Source of the DNA: an uncultured Sediminibacterium sp.
GTDB taxonomy: Bacteria; Bacteroidota; Bacteroidia; Chitinophagales; Chitinophagaceae
Reading direction: 5' to 3'
DNA length: 64,000 nucleotides
Assembly: GCF_946481145.1 (NCBI RefSeq)
Contig: NZ_CAMLMJ010000010.1
Location: 60,929-124,928 of the forward strand
A program made the translations under genes and the position numbers. The notes under the pieces are model-generated. The model was not told the origin of the DNA and searched no databases. It saw nothing but the letters and a program-made list of their open reading frames with translations. Positions 43,637 through 52,180 of this stretch are shown piece by piece. Position 1 is the first letter of the stretch. Each line of letters opens with the position of its first letter.

Positions 43637-44407
43637 TTATTTCAATACCTGATCTAAAAATTGTTTAGTAGTACTTTCGATTTCGTTGCTTTCCTGAATT
43701 GCTTTAATATAAGCAGTACCAATAATGGCACCATTAGCATACTTACAGGCTGTATCGAAAGTGTTTTTATCTTTTATACCAAATCCTACCAGTACCGGGT
43801 TTTGTAAAGGCACTGCCTGTAATGTTTTCAAATAGGTTTCTACAGCACCAAAATCTTTATCATTACCGGTTGTTGCAGAAGAACTTACTGCATATAAAAA
43901 GCCGCTGCTTAATGCATCGAGTTGTATCAGCCTTTCTTTACTTGTTTCAGGTGTAACGAGGAAAATAAAATCCAACCCATGTTGTTTGACTATTTCGCCA
44001 TACATCGTTTCAAACTCATAAGCTGGCAGATCGGGTAATATGAGTCCATCAACCCCAACCTTCGCAGCATCTGCACAAAAACGTTCAAATCCATATTGCA
44101 AAACAGGATTCATATACCCCATTAGCACAAGTGGAATATTTGTTTTGGACCTCAAATCTTTTAACTGCTCAAAAAGGACAGCGATACTCATACCGTTTTC
44201 CAGTGCCTTAGTGCTGCTGGCCTGGATTACCGGACCATCTGCTAATGGATCACTATAAGGCATACCAAGTTCTATAAGGTCGGCACCACCTGCCTCCAAT
44301 GCCAGTATTACCCTGGTAGTATCATTTAGATTTGGATATCCTGCTGTGCAGTACACATTTAATACCCTTTCCTTTTTTTGTTCAAATAGTTTTTTTATCC
44401 GGCTCAT
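43637..44407 (-). CDS. trpA: Tryptophan synthase alpha subunit
   Basis: A 256-residue (beta/alpha)8 protein that cleaves indole-3-glycerol phosphate to indole. Catalytic residues are Glu46 in LIELGMPYSDP and Asp57 in LADGP. The loop-6 region LVTPETSKERL and the phosphate site GFGIKD are present. It is preceded by trpB (14 bp) and followed by hisH (2 bp), so there is no terminator between the trp and his genes. Confidence 0.96.
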   Translation of the reverse strand: MSRIKKLFEQKKERVLNVYCTAGYPNLNDTTRVILALEAGGADLIELGMPYSDPLADGPVIQASSTKALENGMSIAVLFEQLKDLRSKTNIPLVLMGYMNPVLQYGFERFCADAAKVGVDGLILPDLPAYEFETMYGEIVKQHGLDFIFLVTPETSKERLIQLDALSSGFLYAVSSSATTGNDKDFGAVETYLKTLQAVPLQNPVLVGFGIKDKNTFDTACKYANGAIIGTAYIKAIQESNEIESTTKQFLDQVLK

Positions 44408-44421
44408 TGCTTCTTGGTTCT

Positions 44422-45606
44422 TTATAAATATTGCATGTAAGTTGCCAGGTCCTTATCTCCCCTGCCACTTAAACAGATTACTACCTTGTCTGAAGATTTT
44501 AGGTTTAGCTTATCCAATACTGCAAATGCATGAGCTGTTTCAAGCGCCGGAATAATACCTTCGGTTTTGCTAACGTGAAAAGCTGCATTGATTGCTTCCT
44601 CGTCTGTGGCACTCAGAAATACACCTCTTCCGGAAGCAAATAAATTTGCGTGTAAAGGACCAATACCGGGGTAATCAAGTCCTGCTGAAATACTATGGGG
44701 CTCCACAACCTGTCCGTCAGCAGTCTGCATAAGTAAACTCTTGCTACCATGTAAAATACCCGGTGTTCCCAACTGTGTTGTAGCAGCGGTCATTCCACTT
44801 TGCACACCATGACCAGCTGCTTCGACGGCTACTAATTGTACATCAGTTTCATCAAGAAAATGGTAGAATGCTCCAGCAGCATTACTTCCTCCACCAACAC
44901 AGGCAATAACATGTGTTGGTAATGCATTCCCTGTTTTTTCCTGCAATTGTTTCCGAATTTCCTTACTAATAACGCTTTGAAATTTTGCCACCATATCAGG
45001 ATACGGATGCGGACCTACCACACTTCCAATTATATAATGGGTATCATTCGGGTGATTGATCCAATCGCGGATAGCTTCATTAGTAGCATCTTTTAATGTT
45101 TTACTGCCGCTTGTGGCAGGTATAACCCTGGCACCCAACATTTTCATTCTTGCTACATTCGGTGCCTGTCTTTCAATATCCTTTTCACCCATATACACAA
45201 TACATTCCATACCCTTCAGGGCACAAACAGTAGCGGTGGCAACTCCATGTTGACCGGCACCTGTTTCAGCTATGATTCTTGTTTTGCCCAATCTGTTTGC
45301 AAGCAAAATCTGTCCGATGGTATTATTTATTTTATGGGCACCTGTATGGCAGAGGTCCTCTCTTTTCAGGTAGATAGCTGCACCAAATTCTTTGCTCAAT
45401 CTTTCAGCAAGAAACAAGGGTGTTGGTCTACCTACATAATCTTTTAATAAAGCTTCAAAAGCCTGAATAAAAGATGGATCATTCATGATACCCAGATATT
45501 GTTCACGCAGTTCTGCCACATTCCTGTGCAGCATTTCCGGGATATATGCCCCTCCAAACTGACCATAATAACCCTGACTATCCGGTTGCTGATATGTTAC
45601 TGTCAT
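44422..45606 (-). CDS. trpB: Tryptophan synthase beta subunit
   Basis: A 394-residue PLP enzyme that joins indole and serine. The Schiff-base Lys92 is in CHTGAHKINN, and the PLP phosphate loop is GGGSNAAG. GQFGGAYIPEML opens the protein, as in TrpB1 type. The gene lies between trpF and trpA. Confidence 0.97.
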   Translation of the reverse strand: MTVTYQQPDSQGYYGQFGGAYIPEMLHRNVAELREQYLGIMNDPSFIQAFEALLKDYVGRPTPLFLAERLSKEFGAAIYLKREDLCHTGAHKINNTIGQILLANRLGKTRIIAETGAGQHGVATATVCALKGMECIVYMGEKDIERQAPNVARMKMLGARVIPATSGSKTLKDATNEAIRDWINHPNDTHYIIGSVVGPHPYPDMVAKFQSVISKEIRKQLQEKTGNALPTHVIACVGGGSNAAGAFYHFLDETDVQLVAVEAAGHGVQSGMTAATTQLGTPGILHGSKSLLMQTADGQVVEPHSISAGLDYPGIGPLHANLFASGRGVFLSATDEEAINAAFHVSKTEGIIPALETAHAFAVLDKLNLKSSDKVVICLSGRGDKDLATYMQYL

Positions 45607-45641
45607 TGGTACTTATTTTGTACGATACTCGATCGCTCTTA

Positions 45642-46283
45642 TTATAATTGTTTTATCTCTTTCACAAATTTTTCCACCGCCTGCATATCTTTCAATCCGG
45701 GTATGGTTTCAAACTTGCTGTTTACATCTATTGAAAATAAATTCTTCGCTACCGGATCTTTGGCAAATGCTGTGAGCTCGGCAACATCATCAGGACCAAT
45801 CCCTCCGCTTAAGAAAAATGGTTTCCCGATATTTAACCCCTTGAGCATTGACCAGTTGAATTTCTTCCCGGTACCACCATAGCCCATTCCATCGGTATCG
45901 AATAGAAACATGTCGGCTATTTCCTGGTAATCTTTTATTTTCCACAATACCTGATCATCTTCTCTTAGCCTGAATGCTTTGATTACACCAACATAATCGG
46001 CAACTTTCTCACAATACTTGGGTGTTTCATCACCATGTAATTGTACCAGGTGCAATCCACAATCATCAACCGTCTGCAACAACTCTTCTACTGGTGCATT
46101 AACAAAAACACCTACTTTATTAATATGTTGTCCTTTGATTTTTTTAATCTCAGGCCTGGGCATATGCCTGAATGCATATCTGGGTGATTTGGGATAAAAA
46201 ATAAATCCGGCAAACTCAACTCCAAAACTATCCAGTTGCATTACTTGTTCGGTATTGGTCATACCGCAGACCTTAATACGCAT
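45642..46283 (-). CDS. trpF: Phosphoribosylanthranilate isomerase
   Basis: A 213-residue isomerase, step 3 of tryptophan synthesis. The Cys/Asp active site is in IKVCGMTN (Cys near residue 5), and the Asp acid is in FLFDTDGMGYGGTGKKF. FAGFIFYPKSPRY is the conserved substrate loop. It follows trpC by 1 bp. Confidence 0.95.
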   Translation of the reverse strand: MRIKVCGMTNTEQVMQLDSFGVEFAGFIFYPKSPRYAFRHMPRPEIKKIKGQHINKVGVFVNAPVEELLQTVDDCGLHLVQLHGDETPKYCEKVADYVGVIKAFRLREDDQVLWKIKDYQEIADMFLFDTDGMGYGGTGKKFNWSMLKGLNIGKPFFLSGGIGPDDVAELTAFAKDPVAKNLFSIDVNSKFETIPGLKDMQAVEKFVKEIKQL

Positions 46284-46284
46284 A

Positions 46285-47067
46285 TTATTTTGCTTTTAAT
46301 TGATGTATAAAATCAGTAAAAGCAATCGAAGGATCGGCAGTTTTCATAAAATTCTCCCCAATGAGGAATCCAGTAAAACCAGCCTGCCTCAAAGTTACGA
46401 TAGTATCCACATTACTGATACCACTTTCAGCAATTGCGGGCTTGCCCGCAGGTATCTGTTTAATTAATGATAAGGATGTTTGAATGTCCACCTCGAATGT
46501 TTTCAGGTTACGGTTATTCACTCCAATCATATCTACCATATCGTTAATGTGTCCTAGTTCATTTTCATCATGAATTTCCAGTAATACTTCCATACCCAGT
46601 GCTTTTGCGCAAGCTCCCAGTTCTTTAACGGCAGTGGTGCTTAAACAAGCGGCTATCAGTAAAATCACATCTGCTCCCATTGCCTTGGCTTCATATACCT
46701 GGTATTCATCGATCATAAAATCTTTTCGCAAGATGGGTACTTGGTTAAACCTTGCATTTAACAGATCTTCTGTTGACCCACCAAAAAATTCGGTATCCGT
46801 GAGTACAGAAATGCCTGATGCATATTCAGCATAAGCTGCAGTTACTGATGCAACAGTTGCATCGGCATTGATAATACCTTTCGAGGGAGATTTTCGTTTA
46901 AACTCCGCGATAATACCCGTTCTGTTTTTATCGGATAAAAATTCCGTGAGTGAAAAGGTTGGTCTAGCAAAGTATGCTTCCTGCTCCAATGCCTTTATAG
47001 GCTTTATCGCCATACGTTCTTTTACTTCCAACTGCTTTTTTGCCACTATGGTTTCCAGTATATTCAT
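46285..47067 (-). CDS. trpC: Indole-3-glycerol phosphate synthase
   Basis: A 260-residue (beta/alpha)8 enzyme closing the indole ring. The N-terminal TIVAKKQLEVKERMA region is followed by the conserved IIAEFKRKSPSKGII (Glu/Lys active site), VLTDTEFFGGS, ILRKDFMIDEYQVYE and GVNNRNLKTFEVD. It is separate from trpF, unlike in enterobacteria. The gap to trpD is 1 bp. Confidence 0.96.
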   Translation of the reverse strand: MNILETIVAKKQLEVKERMAIKPIKALEQEAYFARPTFSLTEFLSDKNRTGIIAEFKRKSPSKGIINADATVASVTAAYAEYASGISVLTDTEFFGGSTEDLLNARFNQVPILRKDFMIDEYQVYEAKAMGADVILLIAACLSTTAVKELGACAKALGMEVLLEIHDENELGHINDMVDMIGVNNRNLKTFEVDIQTSLSLIKQIPAGKPAIAESGISNVDTIVTLRQAGFTGFLIGENFMKTADPSIAFTDFIHQLKAK

Positions 47068-47068
47068 C

Positions 47069-48061
47069 TTATTGCAGGTTAATTAAATTTTCCAATGCCT
47101 TATACGCTTTTTTACTTTCCAAACTTTCAACGGCAGCAGCATAAGCTGCATCGTAATCAGTGTATCGTCCCGTGCTATATAAAGCCATCGCCGCATTTGC
47201 CAGTACAACTGCATGTTGCGCCCAGCTACCTTCTCCTTTGATAATTTTCATAAATAATTTCGCGGCTTCCTCTACTGTATTGCCACCATAGATGTCTTCA
47301 GGCATAACCATGCGCTTGCCTAATTGTATAGGTGTCATAATACGCTCACCAGTGTTCGTGATCACTTTCGTATCATTGGTAAGCGATATTTCATCGTATC
47401 CATCCAGGCTATGAATAATGGTAAATGCCTTGCCCGTTTCCTGTAAAAGATAGTTATAAATGCGGGCCATCTCCAGGTTGTAAACACCTACTAATTGATA
47501 GGCTGGTGAAGCCGGATTTACCATCGGGCCGAGCATATTGAAAAAAGTTCTTACCCCTAGATTTTTTCGTACCGGCCCAACCACTTTCAAAGCCGGATGA
47601 AACAATGGTGCATGCAGGAAGCAAATATTGGTGGCATCCAGCTCTTTTTTAAGTTTATCATTATCATTTTTAAAACGATACCCCAATTGCTCCATAAGGT
47701 TTGATGCCCCACTTACAGAGGATGCCCCATAGTTACCATGTTTGGCTACTTGCTGACCAGTGCCTGCCACAATAAAACAAGAAAGGGTAGAAATATTGAA
47801 GGTGTTTTTTCCATCACCCCCAGTACCCACAATGTCCATGATATTTTCACTCTCAAGGTTAACTTTCACTGAAAGTTCTAACAGTGCATCCCTGAATCCC
47901 TGGAGTTCTTCGATTGTAATGCTTCGCATTAAATAAACGGTAATGAAAGCGGCTATTTCCGACTCGTTGAATTGTCCGGCAGACATTTGCAACAATACTT
48001 CTTTTGCTTTTTCTCTCGGAAGCGTTTTATGCTCAAATAAATATTGTAATATTTTTTTCAT
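47069..48061 (-). CDS. trpD: Anthranilate phosphoribosyltransferase
   Basis: A 330-residue class IV phosphoribosyltransferase. The PRPP site is DIVGTGGDGKNTFNIST, then KHGNYGASSVSGASNLMEQLG and the anthranilate-binding HPALKVVGPVRKNLGVRTFFN. It is not fused to trpG. The ATG at 48061 lies 34 bp after the trpG stop. Confidence 0.96.
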   Translation of the reverse strand: MKKILQYLFEHKTLPREKAKEVLLQMSAGQFNESEIAAFITVYLMRSITIEELQGFRDALLELSVKVNLESENIMDIVGTGGDGKNTFNISTLSCFIVAGTGQQVAKHGNYGASSVSGASNLMEQLGYRFKNDNDKLKKELDATNICFLHAPLFHPALKVVGPVRKNLGVRTFFNMLGPMVNPASPAYQLVGVYNLEMARIYNYLLQETGKAFTIIHSLDGYDEISLTNDTKVITNTGERIMTPIQLGKRMVMPEDIYGGNTVEEAAKLFMKIIKGEGSWAQHAVVLANAAMALYSTGRYTDYDAAYAAAVESLESKKAYKALENLINLQ

Positions 48062-48095
48062 GGTATTTTTCTTCGCAACTTTTAATAAATGATGA

Positions 48096-48680
48096 TCAAC
48101 GTTTCAACCAGTTTTGTAACATTTTCTCTCCGTCTGGTGTGAGTACGCTTTCTGGATGAAATTGTACACCTTGAACATCGAAAGTTTTATGCTGCAGGGC
48201 CATTATATAATTGTGTTTATCCCTTGCCGTAATCTCCAGCTCTTCTGGAAATTCATCTTCACTGATTACCCAACTATGGTAGCGACCAACAATAAATTCA
48301 TTTTCAAAGCCATCAAACAAATCATTATTGTATTTGTTTTGCCGCTGGTTTGTTAATTGAATGGGTGTAGCTATTCCGTGATATACCGTACTTAAGTTTA
48401 CCAGCTTACCACCAAATGCCTCTCCGATTGCCTGATGGCCTAAACAAACCCCTAGAATAGATTTAGAAGCAGCATAAGCTTTAATAAGGGGCAAAAGCAA
48501 TCCTGCTTCCGTAGGAACACCGGGACCCGGTGAAAGAATGATTTTATCAAAAGCAGACACATCTTCCAATGCTATCTGGTCATTTCTTTTCACCGTAACC
48601 TTTGCATGAATAATTTTCTCAACCAGGTGAACCAGGTTATACGTGAATGAATCATAATTATCAAAAACAAGAATATTCAT
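48096..48680 (-). CDS. trpG: Anthranilate synthase component II (glutamine amidotransferase)
   Basis: A 194-residue amidotransferase. The Cys nucleophile is in ILGVCLGHQAIGEAFGG and the His-Glu pair in GVQFHPESVLTPDG. It supplies ammonia to TrpE and may also serve p-aminobenzoate synthesis (PabA), as is common when one gene does both jobs. It is separated from trpE by 92 bp of GACTTTT and GGATCTTTG tandem words. Confidence 0.95.
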   Translation of the reverse strand: MNILVFDNYDSFTYNLVHLVEKIIHAKVTVKRNDQIALEDVSAFDKIILSPGPGVPTEAGLLLPLIKAYAASKSILGVCLGHQAIGEAFGGKLVNLSTVYHGIATPIQLTNQRQNKYNNDLFDGFENEFIVGRYHSWVISEDEFPEELEITARDKHNYIMALQHKTFDVQGVQFHPESVLTPDGEKMLQNWLKR

Positions 48681-48772
48681 GGGGTTGATTTTGGATCTTT
48701 GATTTTTGGATCTTTGATTTTTCGACTTTTGACTTTTGACTTTTGACTTTTGACTTTTGACTTTTGAATTTA
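48681..48772. repeat. Tandem word repeats between trpE and trpG
   Basis: Two exact 15-bp units GGATCTTTGATTTTT (48693-48707, 48708-48722), then six exact 7-bp units GACTTTT (48724-48765). Unlike most other blocks there is no inverted arm. It lies inside the trp operon. Confidence 0.9.
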
Positions 48773-50194
48773 CTACCCTACCTTTTCAGCTATACCAATA
48801 GCCGTTTTCAAGGCATTTAGTTTATTGTTTACCTCCTGTAATTCACTTTCCGGGTTGGATGCTGCAACTACCCCTGCACCTGCCTGATAGAATAAGGTAT
48901 TGTTTCTGCTGAGAAAACTACGGATCATGATCGCATGATTACAACTACCATCAAAACCAATAAAACCGATAGCGCCACCATAATAACTGCGGGCAGTTGG
49001 CTCGTATTCATCAATCAATTCCATCGCCTTAAATTTAGGTGCACCACTTAATGTTCCTGCTGGAAATGTTTGGGCCAGAATAGCAAATGGGTTATGCTCT
49101 TCCGGAACTTTGCCTACTACTTCACTCACGAGATGAATTACATGGCTGTAATATTGAACTTCTCTGTAATGACTAACCTCCACATCGGTACAGGTTCTGC
49201 TGAGATCATTTCTGGCCAAATCTACCAGCATTACATGTTCTGCATTTTCTTTTGCGTCTTCGAGCAGTTGTGCGGCCATTCGCTTATCTGTTTCATCATC
49301 TCCTGTTCTTTTGAATGTACCGGCTATCGGGTGTACGATAGCTTTACCATTTTGTATAACCAATTGAGCTTCTGGAGAGGATCCCATCAATTTATATTCG
49401 CCATAATCAAAGAAGAAAAGGTATGGTGATGGGTTAACAGAACGTAATGCCCTATATACATTAAACTCATCTCCTGTAAAAGATTGCTGGAACCTTCTGC
49501 TCAATACTATTTGAAATACATCGCCACGCAAACAACTTTGCACTCCTTTTGTAACCATTTCACGATAAGCTTCATCTGTCATATTAGATGCTTCCTTTCC
49601 GCTTATTTTGAAAGGATACACTGGTACATCCTTACTTCTGATCAATGATTCTACCAGTGGCAGTTCAGAAACAACACCATTGATACTGTTTTCGCATATA
49701 TACAATTCATCTTTGAAATGATTGAACACAATTACATACTGGTATAACCGATACCTCATTAAAGGAATTACAATACCATCTGTAACAGGTTTTTTCAGTT
49801 GAATGGTATCAAAAAATCCAACGGCATCAAAACAACTATATCCAAAAAGTCCCTGCGCAAAAGAGGCTGCTTTTTCGGTTGTTTCACCAGCTACTTCAAA
49901 TCGTTGCATAAAGTCCCAAACAAGTGAAGGCACTTGCGACTTATTCGTGATGGTGATTTTTTCCGGTTGCTGGGCAGGAAATTTTATTTCCATGGTTTCA
50001 GAAGACCTTATTTCTACTCCTGCGATGGCATTGATGCCAATAAAAGAATAGCTATTTTCTGCAGCATGGTGATCTGTGCTTTCCAATAGTATCGTGTCAC
50101 GAAAACGGTCGCGAATCCTCAGGTAAATACCCACCGGCGTATAAACATCCGCCAAAAGCTTTTTTACGTTAGTTTGAATCTGGATCTTTTTCAT
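48773..50194 (-). CDS. trpE: Anthranilate synthase component I
   Basis: A 473-residue chorismate-using enzyme, first step of tryptophan synthesis. The C-terminal chorismate domain has FQIVLSRRFQQSFTGDEF, SPEAQLVIQNGKAIVHPIAGT, ELARNDLSR-type VDLARNDLSRT, FPAGTLSGAPKFKAMELIDE and the end YQAGAGVVAASNPESE. The N-terminal domain should hold the Trp feedback site (LLESTDHHAAENSYSFIGI). The operon's first structural gene, 30 bp after the attenuator terminator. Confidence 0.95.
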   Translation of the reverse strand: MKKIQIQTNVKKLLADVYTPVGIYLRIRDRFRDTILLESTDHHAAENSYSFIGINAIAGVEIRSSETMEIKFPAQQPEKITITNKSQVPSLVWDFMQRFEVAGETTEKAASFAQGLFGYSCFDAVGFFDTIQLKKPVTDGIVIPLMRYRLYQYVIVFNHFKDELYICENSINGVVSELPLVESLIRSKDVPVYPFKISGKEASNMTDEAYREMVTKGVQSCLRGDVFQIVLSRRFQQSFTGDEFNVYRALRSVNPSPYLFFFDYGEYKLMGSSPEAQLVIQNGKAIVHPIAGTFKRTGDDETDKRMAAQLLEDAKENAEHVMLVDLARNDLSRTCTDVEVSHYREVQYYSHVIHLVSEVVGKVPEEHNPFAILAQTFPAGTLSGAPKFKAMELIDEYEPTARSYYGGAIGFIGFDGSCNHAIMIRSFLSRNNTLFYQAGAGVVAASNPESELQEVNNKLNALKTAIGIAEKVG

Positions 50195-50223
50195 TGTTAT
50201 CTTTTGATGCCTGTCTTGCTAAG

Positions 50224-50256
50224 AACAAAAAACCCCGACAATTTATGTCGGGGTTT
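50224..50256 (-). terminator. trp attenuator terminator
   Basis: On the minus strand a perfect 10-bp GC-rich stem (50247-50256 with 50230-50239, AAACCCCGAC/GTCGGGGTTT) with a 7-nt loop is followed by TTTTTT. It lies between the leader peptide and trpE. Its CCCCGA arm can instead pair with TCGGGG at 50297-50302 in the leader gene. Confidence 0.9.
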
Positions 50257-50289
50257 CTGAATATGATTCATACAGTATTGGCAATGCCG

Positions 50290-50349
50290 CTACAATCCCC
50301 GATTGGAGTTTGTATGCCACCACCACTGAATGTTGATAATTTGTTTCAT
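50290..50349 (-). CDS. trpL: trp leader peptide
   Basis: A 20-codon reading frame (ATG at 50349, TAG at 50290-50292) encodes MKQIINIQWWWHTNSNRGL. Codons 9-11 are consecutive Trp codons and codon 12 is His. When charged tRNA-Trp is scarce, a ribosome stalled at codons 9-11 leaves codons 16-18 (TCGGGG at 50297-50302) free to pair with CCCCGA of the terminator stem, so transcription continues into trpE. When Trp is plentiful the ribosome reaches the stop codon, covers that segment and the terminator forms. The -7 box ends 7 bp before the ATG, so the leader mRNA is almost or fully leaderless. The His codon may add a weak link to His supply (inference). Confidence 0.9.
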   Translation of the reverse strand: MKQIINIQWWWHTNSNRGL

Positions 50350-50356
50350 TGTGTTG

Positions 50357-50388
50357 CAAAAATGGGGATGTTGCTTTATACAAACAAA
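50357..50388 (-). promoter_or_regulatory. trp-his operon promoter
   Basis: A -7-like CATTTTTG (50357-50364; one mismatch from TAnnTTTG) followed by C, and a TTTG at 50385-50388, separated by 20 bp, the expected spacing for a Bacteroidota -33/-7 promoter. The predicted start is about 50350, at the leader ATG. Confidence 0.6.
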
Positions 50389-50437
50389 TTTTTTTTCCAT
50401 GATTGTTCGGTATTTTCAGTGAAATCCAGCTCCAGAC

Positions 50438-51715
50438 ATGGCTATTCGTAATTTTTTATGCTTTTTGATACTGTGTTCCGGTTTGCAGTTTGCATCGGGA
50501 CAATCAACTGATTCTATTATCCTGATCAAGGCCGACAGGCTATTCGATGGTTATCAGTTGCATACAGGATGGGGAGTTTGGATACAGGGTAATAAAATAC
50601 TGGCTGCAGGGCCCCTCAATAATACACAGGCACCCATTCCCCAAAAAACCATTGAACTCAAAGGAAAAACCCTTTTGCCAGGTTTAATAGAAGGCCACTC
50701 TCACCTCCTATTACACCCTTATAATGAAACCAAGTGGGCAGATCAGGTATTGAACGAATCGGAAGCTGAGCGGGTAGTAAGGGCCGTAATGCACGCCAGG
50801 GCTACTTTAATGGCTGGATTTACAACCGTGAGGGATCTTGGCACCGAAGGAGCAGGATATGCCGATGTTGGTCTTAAAAAAGCCATAGAAGAGGGCATCA
50901 TAACTGGCCCAAGGATGCTCATAGCAACAAGAGCTATCGTTGCCAGTGGAAGTTATGGACCAAGACTCGGCAATGAACATCACCAATTAGTCAGAGGTGC
51001 TGCTGAAGCAGATGGCCTAGAAGGTATTTCCCGTGAAGCAAGAACACAAATTGGTAATGGAGCCGATCTCATAAAAGTGTATGCCGATTACCGTTGGGGT
51101 TCAGATAAAAAATCTTCCCCCACTTTTACTTTGGAAGAACTTCAACAAGCAGTTGCAGTTAGTACTTCTGCGGGAAGAAAAGTAGTGGCCCATGCCAGCA
51201 CACCTGAAGGAATGAAACGTGCCGCACAAGCCGGGGTTAGTACCATTGAACATGGTGATTATGCAACCGAAGAAACCTTCGACTGGATGCTCAAAAATCA
51301 GGTGGCACTTTGTCCAACATTAAGCGCCGCTGAAGCAACAGCAACTTACGATGGATGGAACAAAAAAGACATGCCTCCTACCGAACGAATTGCAGCTAAA
51401 ATGAAAAGTTTTCAGCTCGCACTTTCCAAAAAAGTAACCATTTGCTTTGGTGGAGATGTGGGGGTTTTTAGTCATGGTGACAATGCCAGAGAAATGGAAC
51501 TGATGGTAGAATATGGTATGCCTGTAATAGATGTACTTAGATCTGCCACATCTGTAAACGCTAAACAATTTGGATTATCATCTAAAATCGGAAAACTAGA
51601 AAAGGGTCTTATTGCAGACATCATTGCAGTAGATGGAAATCCTTTGGAACAAATTAAAGACATCAGGAATATTGTAATGGTAATGAAGGATGGTAAATTT
51701 TATGTAAAGCCATAA
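50438..51715 (+). CDS. Exported amidohydrolase-superfamily protein
   Basis: A 425-residue metal-dependent hydrolase. The signal peptide (about 1-22, FASG-Q) is followed by the amidohydrolase beta-sandwich (ILIKADRLFDG) and the barrel, with the metal site GLIEGHSHLLLHP, a lysine-containing IKVYADYRWGSD strand, VVAHASTPEGMKRA, STIEHGDYA and CFGGDVGVFSHGDN. This is the imidazolonepropionase/prolidase-like group; the substrate may be a peptide or cyclic amide. It is divergent from the trp operon. The DUF2147 gene follows 10 bp later, likely co-transcribed. Confidence 0.87.
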   Translation: MAIRNFLCFLILCSGLQFASGQSTDSIILIKADRLFDGYQLHTGWGVWIQGNKILAAGPLNNTQAPIPQKTIELKGKTLLPGLIEGHSHLLLHPYNETKWADQVLNESEAERVVRAVMHARATLMAGFTTVRDLGTEGAGYADVGLKKAIEEGIITGPRMLIATRAIVASGSYGPRLGNEHHQLVRGAAEADGLEGISREARTQIGNGADLIKVYADYRWGSDKKSSPTFTLEELQQAVAVSTSAGRKVVAHASTPEGMKRAAQAGVSTIEHGDYATEETFDWMLKNQVALCPTLSAAEATATYDGWNKKDMPPTERIAAKMKSFQLALSKKVTICFGGDVGVFSHGDNAREMELMVEYGMPVIDVLRSATSVNAKQFGLSSKIGKLEKGLIADIIAVDGNPLEQIKDIRNIVMVMKDGKFYVKP

Positions 51716-51725
51716 AACAAACAGG

Positions 51726-52175
51726 ATGAAACAAATTTTGAAACAGTTATTTACTTGCTTCGCCTTACTGATAAGTATTTCCGTTTTCAGTAATCCCTAT
51801 CAGCAGCCAGATGCAATAGTAGGAACATGGGTTAATGCATCAGGTAAAGGACATATTCAGATTTATAAACAGGGAGATAAATATTACGGCAAACTGGTTT
51901 GGTTAAAAGAGCCCAATGATGCGCAAGGGAATCCTAAGCTGGACGTAAAAAATCCAAATGCATCTTTACGTACAAAACCCTTACTAGGCTCCATTATACT
52001 CAGGGATTTTGTATATGATGATAAAGAATGGAACAGCGGCAGAATTTATGACCCACAAAATGGTAAAGAATACAAATGCTTTCTAAGATTAAAAGATTCA
52101 AAAACACTGAATGTGCGGGGATATGTAGGCGTATCTTTATTGGGCCGGACAGAAACCTGGACACGTGTTAATTAA
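51726..52175 (+). CDS. DUF2147 domain protein, exported
   Basis: A 149-residue protein with a signal peptide (about 1-22) and one DUF2147 domain (VGTWVNASGKGHIQIYKQGDKYYGKLVWL through SGRIYDPQNGKEYKC and LNVRGYVGVSLLGRTETWTRV). These small beta-rich proteins are periplasmic and of unknown function. It lies 10 bp after the amidohydrolase and 5 bp before the FemAB-like gene, so the three form a probable operon. Confidence 0.85.
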   Translation: MKQILKQLFTCFALLISISVFSNPYQQPDAIVGTWVNASGKGHIQIYKQGDKYYGKLVWLKEPNDAQGNPKLDVKNPNASLRTKPLLGSIILRDFVYDDKEWNSGRIYDPQNGKEYKCFLRLKDSKTLNVRGYVGVSLLGRTETWTRVN

Positions 52176-52180
52176 ACTTA

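Noticed and set aside
48724..48765. Possible CRISPR-like array of GACTTTT units
   Set aside because: Units are directly contiguous with no spacers, only 7 bp long, and no cas genes are present. It is a simple tandem repeat.
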